Source: JALYUA01 sp039933215 (lineage in GTDB: Bacteria; Acidobacteriota; Thermoanaerobaculia; UBA5066; Gp7-AA6). Taken from it: a stretch of DNA of 64,000 nt. The stretch lies in the NCBI GenBank assembly GCA_039933215.1, contig JBDTOO010000015.1, positions 1-64,000 on the forward strand. Reading direction: 5' to 3'. The notes below the pieces were generated by a model, which worked only from the letters and a program-made list of their open reading frames with translations, searched no databases and was not told the origin of the DNA. Shown here piece by piece: positions 8,691 to 16,477 of the stretch. The position numbers and the translations under genes are program-made. Within the stretch, counting starts at the first letter, position 1. Each line of letters opens with the position of its first letter.

Positions 8691-10553
8691 TCAGCTCTTC
8701 GGAGTCGCGTCTTCCGCCTTCTTGCGGACACGCTTCTTCTTTACGGCAGGCTCGGGCTCGGCGGCCGGTGCCGCCTCTTCGGATGCCGCCTCGGCTGGCG
8801 CTGCAGCGGGCTCGGGCTCGGAGGACGCGGCCGCGCTCTGCGCCACCGCTTCGGGCGCGTCGGCGGCCTCGCCGGCGGACGACGCCTCGCCGGCCGCCGG
8901 CGTCTCGGCGGGGGCACCCGCCTCGACGTTCTGGCCCGAGAGGCCGACCTTCATCTCCGCGTCCTCGATCCGGAGGATCCGGGCGCGGACGGTATCGCCT
9001 TCCTTGTAGTGCTCCTGGGGCTTCTCGCCCCGCTCGACGGGAGTCTCGGAGACGTGCATCAGGCCTTCGACGAGCCCCTCGATCTGCACGAAGACGCCGA
9101 AGTCCGCCACGCGCGTGACGACGCCGTTCACGACGTCGCCCGCCTGGAAGCGCTCCTTGAAGGTCTGCCAGTCGTTCGGCTGGAATTCCTTGATCGAAAG
9201 AGAGATCCGCCGGTTCTCCTGGTCGATCGACGTGATGATCGCCTCGACGTCGTCGCCCTTCTTGAGAACCTCGGAGGGATGCTTGATGCGCTTCGTCCAC
9301 GACATGTCGGAGACGTGCACCAGTCCGTCGACGCCTTCCTCGATCTCGACGAAGGCCCCGAAATCCGTGAGGTTCCGGACCTTACCGCTGACGCGGCTTC
9401 CGATCGCGTACTTCTCGACGACGCTCTCCCACGGGTCCGGCAGCGTGTCCTTGAGGGACAGCGAGATGCGGCGGGCGTCGCGGTTGACGTCCGAGACGAT
9501 CGCCTCGACCGTGTCGCCCGGCGAGACGACCTTGGAGGGGTTCTTGACCTTCTTCGACCAGGACATCTCGGAGACGTGGACGAGACCCTCGACGCCCTCC
9601 TCGAGCTCGACGAAGGCGCCGTAGTCGGTCACGTTGGTGATCCGGCCCGTCACGCGCGATCCCGTCGGATACCGCTCCGGAACGTGGCTCCAGGGGTCTT
9701 CGGTCAGCTGCTTGGTGCCGAGCGAGACGCGCTCGGTCTCGCGGTCGAACTTCAGGACGACGACGTCGATCTCGTCGCCGACTTTCACCAGGTCGGAGGG
9801 GTGGTTGACGCGGCCCCAGGACATGTCGGTGACGTGGAGGAGGCCGTCGAGGCCTCCCAGATCCACGAACGCCCCGTAGTCCGTGAGGTTCTTGACGACG
9901 CCGCGCAGGACGCGTCCCTCTTCGAGGAGCTGGAGGGTCTCTTTCTTCTTCGCCTCCTGCTCGACTTCGACGACGGCCTTGCGCGAGAGAACGATGTTGC
10001 CCCGCTTCTTGTCGACGGAGATCACCTTGAAGTCGAGGTCCTTGCCGCGCAGGGACTCGAGGTTCTTGACGGGCTTGACGTCGACCAGGGAGCCGGGAAG
10101 GAAGGCCTTGACGCCAATGTCGACGGCGAGACCACCCTTGATCCGGTCGATGACCCGGCCGCGGACGGTCGAGCCCGAGCGGTACGACTTCTCGACTTCG
10201 TCCCAAACCTTCATCTTTTCGGCCTTGTCCTTCGAGAGGACGACGTAGCCGTTCTGGTCTTCGGTGCGTTCCAGCAGGACGTCGACGGCGTCTCCGGGCT
10301 TGACCATCACGTTGCCCGAGAAATCCGTGAACTCGGAGACGGGGATCATCCCTTCGGACTTGTAGCCGATGTCGACGATCACTTCTGAGGGCGTCACCGT
10401 CAGGACGCGTCCCCGGATGATCTGGCCCTCCTGGAGATTCTTGAACGAGTTTTCGTACTGAGCCAGGAGGTGCTCGTATTCCTGGGGCGTCATTTCCTGA
10501 TCCATTTCCATCGACTCGGTTTCCCGACCTCCTCTGTCGTTTTCAGCCTTCAT
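8691..10553 (-). CDS. rpsA: 30S ribosomal protein S1
   Basis: A 620-residue protein with six S1 RNA-binding repeats starting near residues 42, 132, 213, 302, 389 and 476. The last four carry the classic DYGAFV/DFGAFV and GLxHVSxMS strands. The final 80 residues are a low-complexity Ala/Glu/Pro tail ending in a basic KKKRVRKKAED patch. S1 unfolds mRNA at the 30S platform and helps initiation on weak Shine-Dalgarno sites, which is relevant here because many starts in this window lack one. It lies between cmk and HU, the classical order. Confidence 0.96.
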   Translation of the reverse strand: MKAENDRGGRETESMEMDQEMTPQEYEHLLAQYENSFKNLQEGQIIRGRVLTVTPSEVIVDIGYKSEGMIPVSEFTDFSGNVMVKPGDAVDVLLERTEDQNGYVVLSKDKAEKMKVWDEVEKSYRSGSTVRGRVIDRIKGGLAVDIGVKAFLPGSLVDVKPVKNLESLRGKDLDFKVISVDKKRGNIVLSRKAVVEVEQEAKKKETLQLLEEGRVLRGVVKNLTDYGAFVDLGGLDGLLHVTDMSWGRVNHPSDLVKVGDEIDVVVLKFDRETERVSLGTKQLTEDPWSHVPERYPTGSRVTGRITNVTDYGAFVELEEGVEGLVHVSEMSWSKKVKNPSKVVSPGDTVEAIVSDVNRDARRISLSLKDTLPDPWESVVEKYAIGSRVSGKVRNLTDFGAFVEIEEGVDGLVHVSDMSWTKRIKHPSEVLKKGDDVEAIITSIDQENRRISLSIKEFQPNDWQTFKERFQAGDVVNGVVTRVADFGVFVQIEGLVEGLMHVSETPVERGEKPQEHYKEGDTVRARILRIEDAEMKVGLSGQNVEAGAPAETPAAGEASSAGEAADAPEAVAQSAAASSEPEPAAAPAEAASEEAAPAAEPEPAVKKKRVRKKAEDATPKS

Positions 10554-10573
10554 GCGAAGGAGAATCCCCTCTC

Positions 10574-10604
10574 ATAAGTATTTGAGATGCAAAAATATAG
10601 TCTA
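10574..10604 (-). promoter_or_regulatory. candidate rpsA promoter
   Basis: The stretch 10556-10610 is unusually AT-rich for this sequence. On the minus strand TAGACT (10599-10604) could act as -35 and TACTTAT (10574-10580) as -10, about 18 bp apart, 20 bases before the rpsA ATG. A dedicated promoter for S1 inside a long operon is expected; the exact boxes are my guess. Confidence 0.4.
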
Positions 10605-10644
10605 CTTTGGGCCCGCGAGCCGAGTCAACCGGCCGCTCCCGCCG

Positions 10645-11322
10645 TCAGGCCGTCGAAAGGACCCGTTTCTCGATCTCCCGGACCACCCCTTCGGCCGTCA
10701 GACCGTCCGTTTCGATGAGGACGTAACTCGGGTCCAGGGTCAGCGGCGAGTCGGCCCGGGTCGCGTCGTCGCGGTCCCGCTGCTCCATCTCCGCGAGGAC
10801 CTTCTCGTACGGCTCGGCCGTGCCGCGGCGGGCGAGCTCCAGGGCCCGGCGGGCGGCCCGGACGCCGGGCGGAGCGGTCAGGAAGAACTTGTAGGGGGCC
10901 TCGGGGAACACCTTCGTGCCGATGTCGCGCCCCTCGAGGACCCCTCCCCTCTCGCGCCCGAGCCGCTGTTGCTCGGACACGAGCCGGCGGCGCACGGCCG
11001 GAATCGCCGAGATCGCGGAGGCGTAGAGCGAGATCTCCGGCTCCCGGATCGCGTCCGTGACGTCCCGATCGTCCAGGTAGACCCGGGCCCCGGCCGGGTC
11101 CGGCAGCAGCTCGACCCGGACGGACTCGGCGACCGCCGCGGCGGCCGCGGGGTCCGCGAAAGGGAGGGTCAGGCCGCGCTCGCGCGCCGCGAGACCGACG
11201 GCGCGATACATGGCTCCGGTGTCGATGTAGGGCACGCCGAGCCGGGCCGCGAGGGCGCGGGCGACCGTGGACTTTCCCGCGCCGGAGGGGCCGTCGATCG
11301 CGACGATCAGCCCCGCGCTCAT
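10645..11322 (-). CDS. cmk: cytidylate kinase
   Basis: A (d)CMP kinase of 225 residues. The P-loop GPSGAGKST is at residues 11-19, followed by YIDTGAMYRAVGL for monophosphate binding and RDIGTKVFPEAPYKFFLTA in the second half. The ATG at 11322 overlaps the stop of rluB (ATGA). cmk followed by rpsA is one of the most conserved gene pairs in bacteria. The much longer open frame upstream lies within rluB and is not coding. Confidence 0.95.
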   Translation of the reverse strand: MSAGLIVAIDGPSGAGKSTVARALAARLGVPYIDTGAMYRAVGLAARERGLTLPFADPAAAAAVAESVRVELLPDPAGARVYLDDRDVTDAIREPEISLYASAISAIPAVRRRLVSEQQRLGRERGGVLEGRDIGTKVFPEAPYKFFLTAPPGVRAARRALELARRGTAEPYEKVLAEMEQRDRDDATRADSPLTLDPSYVLIETDGLTAEGVVREIEKRVLSTA

Positions 11323-12149
11323 CGAGGGGGACGGTCCGCGCGCCGGGGCGCCTTGCGGGCCGGCCGCGGCGCCTCCCGGGTCTCGCGGACGGCCGGGGTC
11401 GGCTTGCGCGCCGCGGCGAGCGACGCCTTCAGGGCCCCGACTTCGGCGGGCGACAGGCGCCGGACGCGGCCGGAGGCGAGCGCGTCGTCCCGGATCGGCC
11501 CGATGGCGACGCGCTTCAACTTCGAGACCTGGTGCCCGATGATCTCGAACATCCGACGGATCTGGCGGCTTCGCCCTTCGCGCAGCGTGACCTTGAACCA
11601 GGCGTTGCCCTCCCCCCGCCCCGCGGTCGTGCGCACCTCCTCGATGTCGCAGGAGCGCGTCGAGCGGCCGTCGAGGACGATCCCTCGCCGCAGTCTCGCG
11701 AGGTCTTTCTCGGCGGGGACGCCGGAAACCTTGACGCGATACTCCTTGGCGCAGCTCATCGAGGGATGCGTGACGTCCCGGGCGAGGTCGCCGTCGTCCG
11801 TCAGGAGAATCAGTCCCTCCGTTCCCACGTCCAGGCGCCCGACCGGGCGCACGCCGCCCCGAAGACTGCCGGGCACGAGATCCATGACGGTGTCGCGCTT
11901 CTCGGGATCCGACATCGTCGTGACGTAGCCCTTCGGCTTGTTCAGCAGCAGATAGGTCTTCTCGACGGGCGGCGCCTTGATGCGGCGCCCGTCGACCTTG
12001 ACCGCGTCGCGCTCGGGGTCCGCCTGGTCGCCCAACTTCGCGACCCGGCCGTTGACGGTCACGCGCCCGTCGCGGATCCACTCTTCGGCGAGTCGCCGCG
12101 AGGCGAGGCCCGCCTGGGAGAGAAGCTTCTGGATGCGGGAGGCCGTCAT
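11319..12149 (-). CDS. rluB: 23S rRNA pseudouridine synthase (RluB/RsuA family)
   Basis: A 276-residue enzyme. An S4 RNA-binding domain occupies residues 1-55 (RIQKLLSQAGLASRRLAEEWI). The pseudouridine synthase domain has the catalytic Asp107 in GRLDVGTEGLILLT. The last 35 residues are basic and proline-rich. It isomerises uridine in 23S rRNA (RluB acts at 2605 in E. coli); the exact target cannot be fixed from sequence. scpB-rluB-cmk is a widespread arrangement, and the stop overlaps the cmk start. Confidence 0.9.
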   Translation of the reverse strand: MTASRIQKLLSQAGLASRRLAEEWIRDGRVTVNGRVAKLGDQADPERDAVKVDGRRIKAPPVEKTYLLLNKPKGYVTTMSDPEKRDTVMDLVPGSLRGGVRPVGRLDVGTEGLILLTDDGDLARDVTHPSMSCAKEYRVKVSGVPAEKDLARLRRGIVLDGRSTRSCDIEEVRTTAGRGEGNAWFKVTLREGRSRQIRRMFEIIGHQVSKLKRVAIGPIRDDALASGRVRRLSPAEVGALKASLAAARKPTPAVRETREAPRPARKAPRRADRPPR

Positions 12150-12193
12150 GAAGTTGCGCGGTCCGCGCTCAGACGCGCCGCGCGGCGGGCTCG

Positions 12194-13087
12194 CTACGCG
12201 TCATCGCCATCGTCTTCGTCGTCGTCCTCGTCCTCGTCGTCGTCGTCCTCGTCGTCCCCTTCATCCTCTTCCTCATGCTCGTCGGCGCTCACTTTCGCCT
12301 TCCCCGCTCCGCCCGCCGTGCCGGTATTCGGGGAGGAGGTTGAGCCGCCGCCGCCCTCCGCGTCGTCCTCTTCCTCCTCGGTGTCCGGAGGCGGACCGCT
12401 GCGCGGCGGAAGCCCGGCGGCGGATTCGTCCCCGACGGTCGCCGCGAGGTCCTCCTCGATCTCCTCCGGCTTCGGGAGCTCTTCGAGCTCGTTCAAGCCG
12501 AACCGAACGAGGAAATCGGGCGTCGTACGGTACAGAAACGGAGTGCCGACGACCGCCTTCTTGCCGGCCGTCGTGATGAGCTTCTTCTCGAACAGGGTCT
12601 TCAGGACGGACGAGGAGTTGACGCCGCGAATGTCCTGGACCTCCGGAAGAGTGATCGGCTGACGGTAGGCGATGATGGCCAGGGTCTCCAGGGCCGCGAG
12701 CGACAGCCGCGAGCGCTCGGTCACGTCGTGGTACTTGCGCAGGAGCGAGTCGAATTCCGGGCGGGTGACGTAGCGCCATCCGCCGGCGACGTGCTCGAGC
12801 CGCACCCCGCGCGTTGGAACGTCCGCCTCCTCCGCGAGGCCGGCCAGGGCCTCCTTCACGGCCTCGGGCGTCGCTTCGAGGACGGCCGCGAGATCCTTCT
12901 CGGAGACCGGGCGGGGCGAGGAAAACAGGATGGCCTCCATCGCATCGCGGATCTTCGCCGCGCGCGACTCTCGGGGTCGGGCGGGAGCGGTCGTCTCGCC
13001 TTGCGGGGCCTCGGCCGCCGCGGGCGGGTTTCCGTCCGTGGTCCGGGCGGCCGGCGATCCCGTGTCATTTGCGCCCGGTTCTGTCAT
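12194..13087 (-). CDS. scpB: segregation and condensation protein B
   Basis: A 297-residue ScpB, the winged-helix partner of SMC and ScpA. The conserved core is at about residues 43-205, with LETLAIIAYRQPITLPEVQDIRG typical of the family. The ATG at 13087 sits just behind GAGGA and 7 bp after the scpA stop. Two parts are unusual: a disordered 40-residue N-terminus and, after the core, a long linker ending in a 29-residue tail in which 25 residues are Asp or Glu. E. coli-type ScpB proteins lack such a tail. Confidence 0.92.
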   Translation of the reverse strand: MTEPGANDTGSPAARTTDGNPPAAAEAPQGETTAPARPRESRAAKIRDAMEAILFSSPRPVSEKDLAAVLEATPEAVKEALAGLAEEADVPTRGVRLEHVAGGWRYVTRPEFDSLLRKYHDVTERSRLSLAALETLAIIAYRQPITLPEVQDIRGVNSSSVLKTLFEKKLITTAGKKAVVGTPFLYRTTPDFLVRFGLNELEELPKPEEIEEDLAATVGDESAAGLPPRSGPPPDTEEEEDDAEGGGGSTSSPNTGTAGGAGKAKVSADEHEEEDEGDDEDDDDEDEDDDEDDGDDA

Positions 13088-13094
13088 TCCGTCC

Positions 13095-13856
13095 TCATCG
13101 ATAAGTATCCCGCACGTGCTCGGGAGAGAACGCCGCGTCGGTGCGCGTGGCATGGATCTCCGAGAACTGCGACGCCTGGTAGACGCGGACCACGCCGAGC
13201 CGGATGAGCTCCAGCGTCGCGAGGAACGCGGTGACGGCTTCCGCCCGGTAGGTCATCGCCCCCCAGAATTCGAGGAGCGGCAGCGTCCCGGCTTTCTCGA
13301 GGCGCTCGACGAGGTCGAGCATCTTCTCGCCGACCGAGAAGCGGAGATGATGGATCTCCATCGCCGGAGGATGGGCGAGCTGATAGCGCTCCGAGACCTT
13401 CCGGAACGTGTCGATCAGGTCGAAGAGAGACACCTCGAGCGTCTCGCCCTCGGGGGAGCGAGGCACCTCCGTGGGGGGACGGGACCAGAGGCCCGCCCGC
13501 AGTGCGTCGATCTCGTGGAACGATTCCGCGGCCTGCTTGTAGCGCTCGTACTCCAGGAGCCGGCGGGCGAGATCCTGGCGGGGGTCCTCCTCGGGCTCGC
13601 CCGGCGCGCGCGGCAGGAGCATCCGCGACTTGACGTAGATGAGCTCGGCGGCGAGGGCGATGTAGTCGGACGCGACGTCGAGGTCGAGCTCGCGCATCGC
13701 GTCGAGGTAGAGCGTGTACTGCTCCGTGATCTCGAAGATCGGGATGTCCGTGATCGACACCTCGTTGACCCGGATCAGGTGGAGCAGCAGGTCGAGCGGC
13801 CCGTTGAACGCGGGGATCGCGACCGGCGGGAGCGATTCCGCGCCGTCGACCGTCAT
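13095..13856 (-). CDS. scpA: segregation and condensation protein A
   Basis: A kleisin of 253 residues. It bridges the SMC heads and binds ScpB in chromosome segregation. FNGPLDLLLHLIRVNEVSITDIPI is the diagnostic N-terminal motif, then DYIALAAELIYVKSRMLLP, and a C-terminal winged helix with AFLATLELIRLGVVRV. The ATG at 13856 overlaps the TGA of the M50 protease gene (ATGA), and scpB follows 7 bp later. Confidence 0.94.
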   Translation of the reverse strand: MTVDGAESLPPVAIPAFNGPLDLLLHLIRVNEVSITDIPIFEITEQYTLYLDAMRELDLDVASDYIALAAELIYVKSRMLLPRAPGEPEEDPRQDLARRLLEYERYKQAAESFHEIDALRAGLWSRPPTEVPRSPEGETLEVSLFDLIDTFRKVSERYQLAHPPAMEIHHLRFSVGEKMLDLVERLEKAGTLPLLEFWGAMTYRAEAVTAFLATLELIRLGVVRVYQASQFSEIHATRTDAAFSPEHVRDTYR

Positions 13857-14506
13857 GCGATCACCCTCTTGATCAGGTTGAAGATGCCCACGATCACGGG
13901 CGTCAGGAATCGGCCCAGGATTCCCGTGTAGGACAGCACGACCAGGATGAGGAAGCCGAAGCGGCCGAACTGGTGGAAGAAGAGACGCACGCGCTCGCCG
14001 AACGCCGCCGCCAGAATCCAGCTCCCGTCGAGCGGCGGAATGGGGATCAGGTTGAAGACCCCGAGACTGACGTTGATCAGAAGGAACTGGTAGCCGATGT
14101 ACCAGAGCGGCGACAGGATGGAATCTCCCAGCACCGCGCCGCTCCGGCGCAGCAGATACATGACGGGCACGCCGATAAACGCGAGAAGAAGGTTCGAAAC
14201 GGGTCCCGCGGCCGAAACCGCGACGTCCGCCATCCGGGGGTTTCTCGTCCGGCTGAGATTGACGGGGGTCGGCTTGGCGTAGCCGAAGAGCATCCCCGAG
14301 GTGAAGTAGAGGAGGATCGGAAGGATCACGCTGCCGAAGAGATCGATGTGCCGGATCGGGTTCAGGCTGATGCGGCCGAGGTCCCGGGCCGTCGGGTCGC
14401 CGAAGCGGAGAGCCATCCACGCGTGCGCGGACTCGTGAAACGAGATCGCGAAGAGGATGACCGCGAGCTGGATCGCGAAATCGACGACGTTGAAAGAGGA
14501 ATTCAA
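13853..14506 (-). CDS. site-2 protease family membrane protein (M50)
   Basis: A 217-residue polytopic membrane protein of the short S2P/Rv-type M50 group. The zinc motif HESAH is at residues 24-28 in the first helix, and the third ligand is the Asp in NLIPIPPLDGSWIL. Five to six spans are visible. Proteins of this kind next to scpA are common and are thought to be intramembrane metalloproteases without a known substrate. It is coupled to scpA by an ATGA overlap. Confidence 0.88.
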   Translation of the reverse strand: MNSSFNVVDFAIQLAVILFAISFHESAHAWMALRFGDPTARDLGRISLNPIRHIDLFGSVILPILLYFTSGMLFGYAKPTPVNLSRTRNPRMADVAVSAAGPVSNLLLAFIGVPVMYLLRRSGAVLGDSILSPLWYIGYQFLLINVSLGVFNLIPIPPLDGSWILAAAFGERVRLFFHQFGRFGFLILVVLSYTGILGRFLTPVIVGIFNLIKRVIA

Positions 14507-14556
14507 GCGAGGCGACTATAACGCCGGGCCCGCGCGCAGCCGCCCCGACGATCGCG

Positions 14557-15237
14557 TCAGCGCGGTGAGTCGGGTCCCGCGTCCTTCGCGAGATCTGGCA
14601 GCCCGAGCCTCCGGCGGATCGCCCGGAAGTACTGGACGGGCTCCTCGCGCCACGCCTTCTCCTGCGCGGACGCCGGGAACTTCCCTCCGAGATCTCCGAG
14701 ATACACGTACGAGACGCGGCACGCGTCGGTCCCCGCCGGCTCGATCCGCGTTTCGCCCTCCACCCGCTCGATGCGCGTCCCCTCTTTCGGGTCCCCGGGA
14801 CGCGCATCCGCCGTCCAGTGGATCCGGAACACGCCTCCAGGCTCCTCGACGCTTTCGTACCGCACGATCGCGTCCCGATTCGAGAAGGGAAAGGGATACG
14901 GCCACACGAAGTGGATGCGCGCCGCGCCTCCGGCCGCTCCCCCGAGCACGTCGGCTTTCTTGACCGCGGGCGCGAAGAGTTCCCGGTAGCGGGAGAAGTC
15001 GGAGAGCGCCGCGGCGACGCGCGCGGCGGACGCGGGGATCGTGCCGCGGCCGCGGATCCAGGGAGGGCTCGACGGAGAGCGCGCGATCTCGATCTGGACG
15101 CCTCGCGCGGTGAACCAGCGCGAGAAGGCGCCGTCCTCGGGAACGGGGACCGCGAACCCCGGGGCCACGGCGAGCAGGAGGCCCGCCGCGATTCCGAGCC
15201 GCAGTCGAAGCCCGCCACTTCCCCGAGCGCCGCTCAC
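14557..15237 (-). CDS. secreted START/SRPBCC-like lipid-binding domain protein
   Basis: A 226-residue protein with a signal peptide: basic start, then LRLGIAAGLLLAVAPGFA. The mature part resembles START-type SRPBCC domains: a VAAALSDFSRYRELFAPAVKKADVL helix, beta strands, WPYPFPFSNRDAIVRY, and a C-terminal helix WREEPVQYFRAIRRRLG. START-like domains form a cavity for a hydrophobic ligand. The GTG at 15237 overlaps the stop of the MauE-like gene (GTGA). It is the last gene of the radical-SAM operon and suggests a periplasmic hydrophobic ligand. Substrate unknown. Confidence 0.7.
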   Translation of the reverse strand: MSGARGSGGLRLRLGIAAGLLLAVAPGFAVPVPEDGAFSRWFTARGVQIEIARSPSSPPWIRGRGTIPASAARVAAALSDFSRYRELFAPAVKKADVLGGAAGGAARIHFVWPYPFPFSNRDAIVRYESVEEPGGVFRIHWTADARPGDPKEGTRIERVEGETRIEPAGTDACRVSYVYLGDLGGKFPASAQEKAWREEPVQYFRAIRRRLGLPDLAKDAGPDSPR

Positions 15238-15698
15238 GCGAGGCGATCCCCCGAAGGCGCCCGCGCGGCCGCCGCCAGCCAGGCGCACGCCCCCGCCACC
15301 ACGAGGTCCTCCGCGACCGTGGACCACCCGAGGGGACGGGGCAGGAAGACGCCGAAGCAGCCGCAATTGGGCAGCGCGAGGCCCCGGAGAATCGCCGTGG
15401 CGGACCATGCCGCGTAGGCGAGATGCATGAGGAGTGCCGCGACGGCCGCTCCCAGAGGCCGGCGATCCGAGAAGAGCCACAGCGCGAGCAGGAGCTCGGC
15501 GGCGGGGACGGCGACGGCCGCCGGAAAGACCGCCGCGTCGGGGAGGGCCCGATAGGTTCCGAGGACCCGGGCGAAGCCGGGAACGTCGAGGAGCTTCCCG
15601 ATCGCCGTCACGAAGAGGATGGCGCCGATCGCGAGCCGGAGGACGGTTCGCGTCCGGCGCCGGCCGGAGCCGGGCTCGCGCGCTTCCACCCGCGTCAC
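15234..15698 (-). CDS. MauE/DoxX-like redox-associated membrane protein
   Basis: A polytopic protein of 154 residues. The spans are VLRLAIGAILFVTAIGKLLD, VFPAAVAVPAAELLLALWLF, LGAAVAALLMHLAYAAWSA and a last helix near the end. The loop NCGCFGVF places two cysteines as in MauE-type proteins, which are thought to shuttle electrons for thiol oxidation. The GTG at 15698 overlaps the DUF547 stop (GTGA), and its own stop overlaps the START-like gene. In this context it may service disulfides or a redox step of the operon; that is inference. Confidence 0.72.
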   Translation of the reverse strand: MTRVEAREPGSGRRRTRTVLRLAIGAILFVTAIGKLLDVPGFARVLGTYRALPDAAVFPAAVAVPAAELLLALWLFSDRRPLGAAVAALLMHLAYAAWSATAILRGLALPNCGCFGVFLPRPLGWSTVAEDLVVAGACAWLAAAARAPSGDRLA

Positions 15699-16477
15699 TT
15701 CTGGTTGAGCGTCCAGTCGTACGGGATGAACTCGACCTTCGAGGACTCGGGGATCTTCGCATCCCGGTACTGGTTCGCGTAGGCCGCGAGGCTCGGTGCC
15801 TTCTTCAAGAAATCCTCGGTGTAGAACTCGAGGATCTGGGAGAACCGCACCGTCTGCCGTTCCGGCTGTATCTGCACGTTGCGCTCCTCGTTCAGGAAAT
15901 ACTGCGCCGTGGCCTGGAGCTCCATGTCGAGCTGGTCCGCTCGAAAGGGCTCGCGCGGGAGCCTCGGGCATCCGCGCACCATGCAGTTCAGCGCGAAGTG
16001 GACCCGCGGATCGCCCATCGGGCGAATGATCTTGTTCTCCAGGTCGTAGAGCGACATCTTCTCGCCGCCGATTCCGAGCTTGTTGCGGTAAAAGAAGCGC
16101 ACCTTGACGGCGTTCAAGTCCTTCGGCATGCCGGACTCGAGCACGTTGTAGAGCGCGAGTGCGTTGTAAGCGTTCAAGTAATACGCGAGCCGCGACTCCG
16201 GCGTCGGGAACGAGCCCGGCGTGTTGGCGGGGCTCACGCGCCCGACCCAGGCGACGTACGCGTCGAGGTCGGCCCGATCCTTCGAGATCGCGAGGAAGTC
16301 GATCCGGCCCTGGGCGTCGACGTATTTCGAGAGGACGTTCTCCCACAGCTTTCCCGGGTTGCCGGCCTCGGGGGCTCCCGACGCCGGGCTCTTCGGCGGC
16401 GGCACGTTCACCGCGCACGCGGAAGCCAGGACGAGGGCGAGAGCGAGAACGAACCCCGAAGCCCGCCCGCGTCTCAA
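15695..16477 (-). CDS. DUF547 family lipoprotein
   Basis: A 260-residue protein. A signal peptide (FVLALALVLASAC) ends in a lipobox-like ASAC with Cys21. The DUF547 domain then follows: RLAYYLNAYNALALYNVLE, VHFALNCMVRGCPRLPREPF and a C-terminal FIPYDWTLN. DUF547 proteins are abundant but have no established biochemical role; conserved Cys and His residues suggest a thiol-protease-like fold. The TTG start at 16477 overlaps the TGA of the radical-SAM gene (TTGA). Confidence 0.82.
   Translation of the reverse strand: MRRGRASGFVLALALVLASACAVNVPPPKSPASGAPEAGNPGKLWENVLSKYVDAQGRIDFLAISKDRADLDAYVAWVGRVSPANTPGSFPTPESRLAYYLNAYNALALYNVLESGMPKDLNAVKVRFFYRNKLGIGGEKMSLYDLENKIIRPMGDPRVHFALNCMVRGCPRLPREPFRADQLDMELQATAQYFLNEERNVQIQPERQTVRFSQILEFYTEDFLKKAPSLAAYANQYRDAKIPESSKVEFIPYDWTLNQK

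Noticed and set aside
8670..10388. A 572-codon plus-strand frame opposite rpsA
   Set aside because: Repeating Asp/Val/Leu-rich sequence mirrors the S1 repeats on the other strand; it is a shadow of rpsA.
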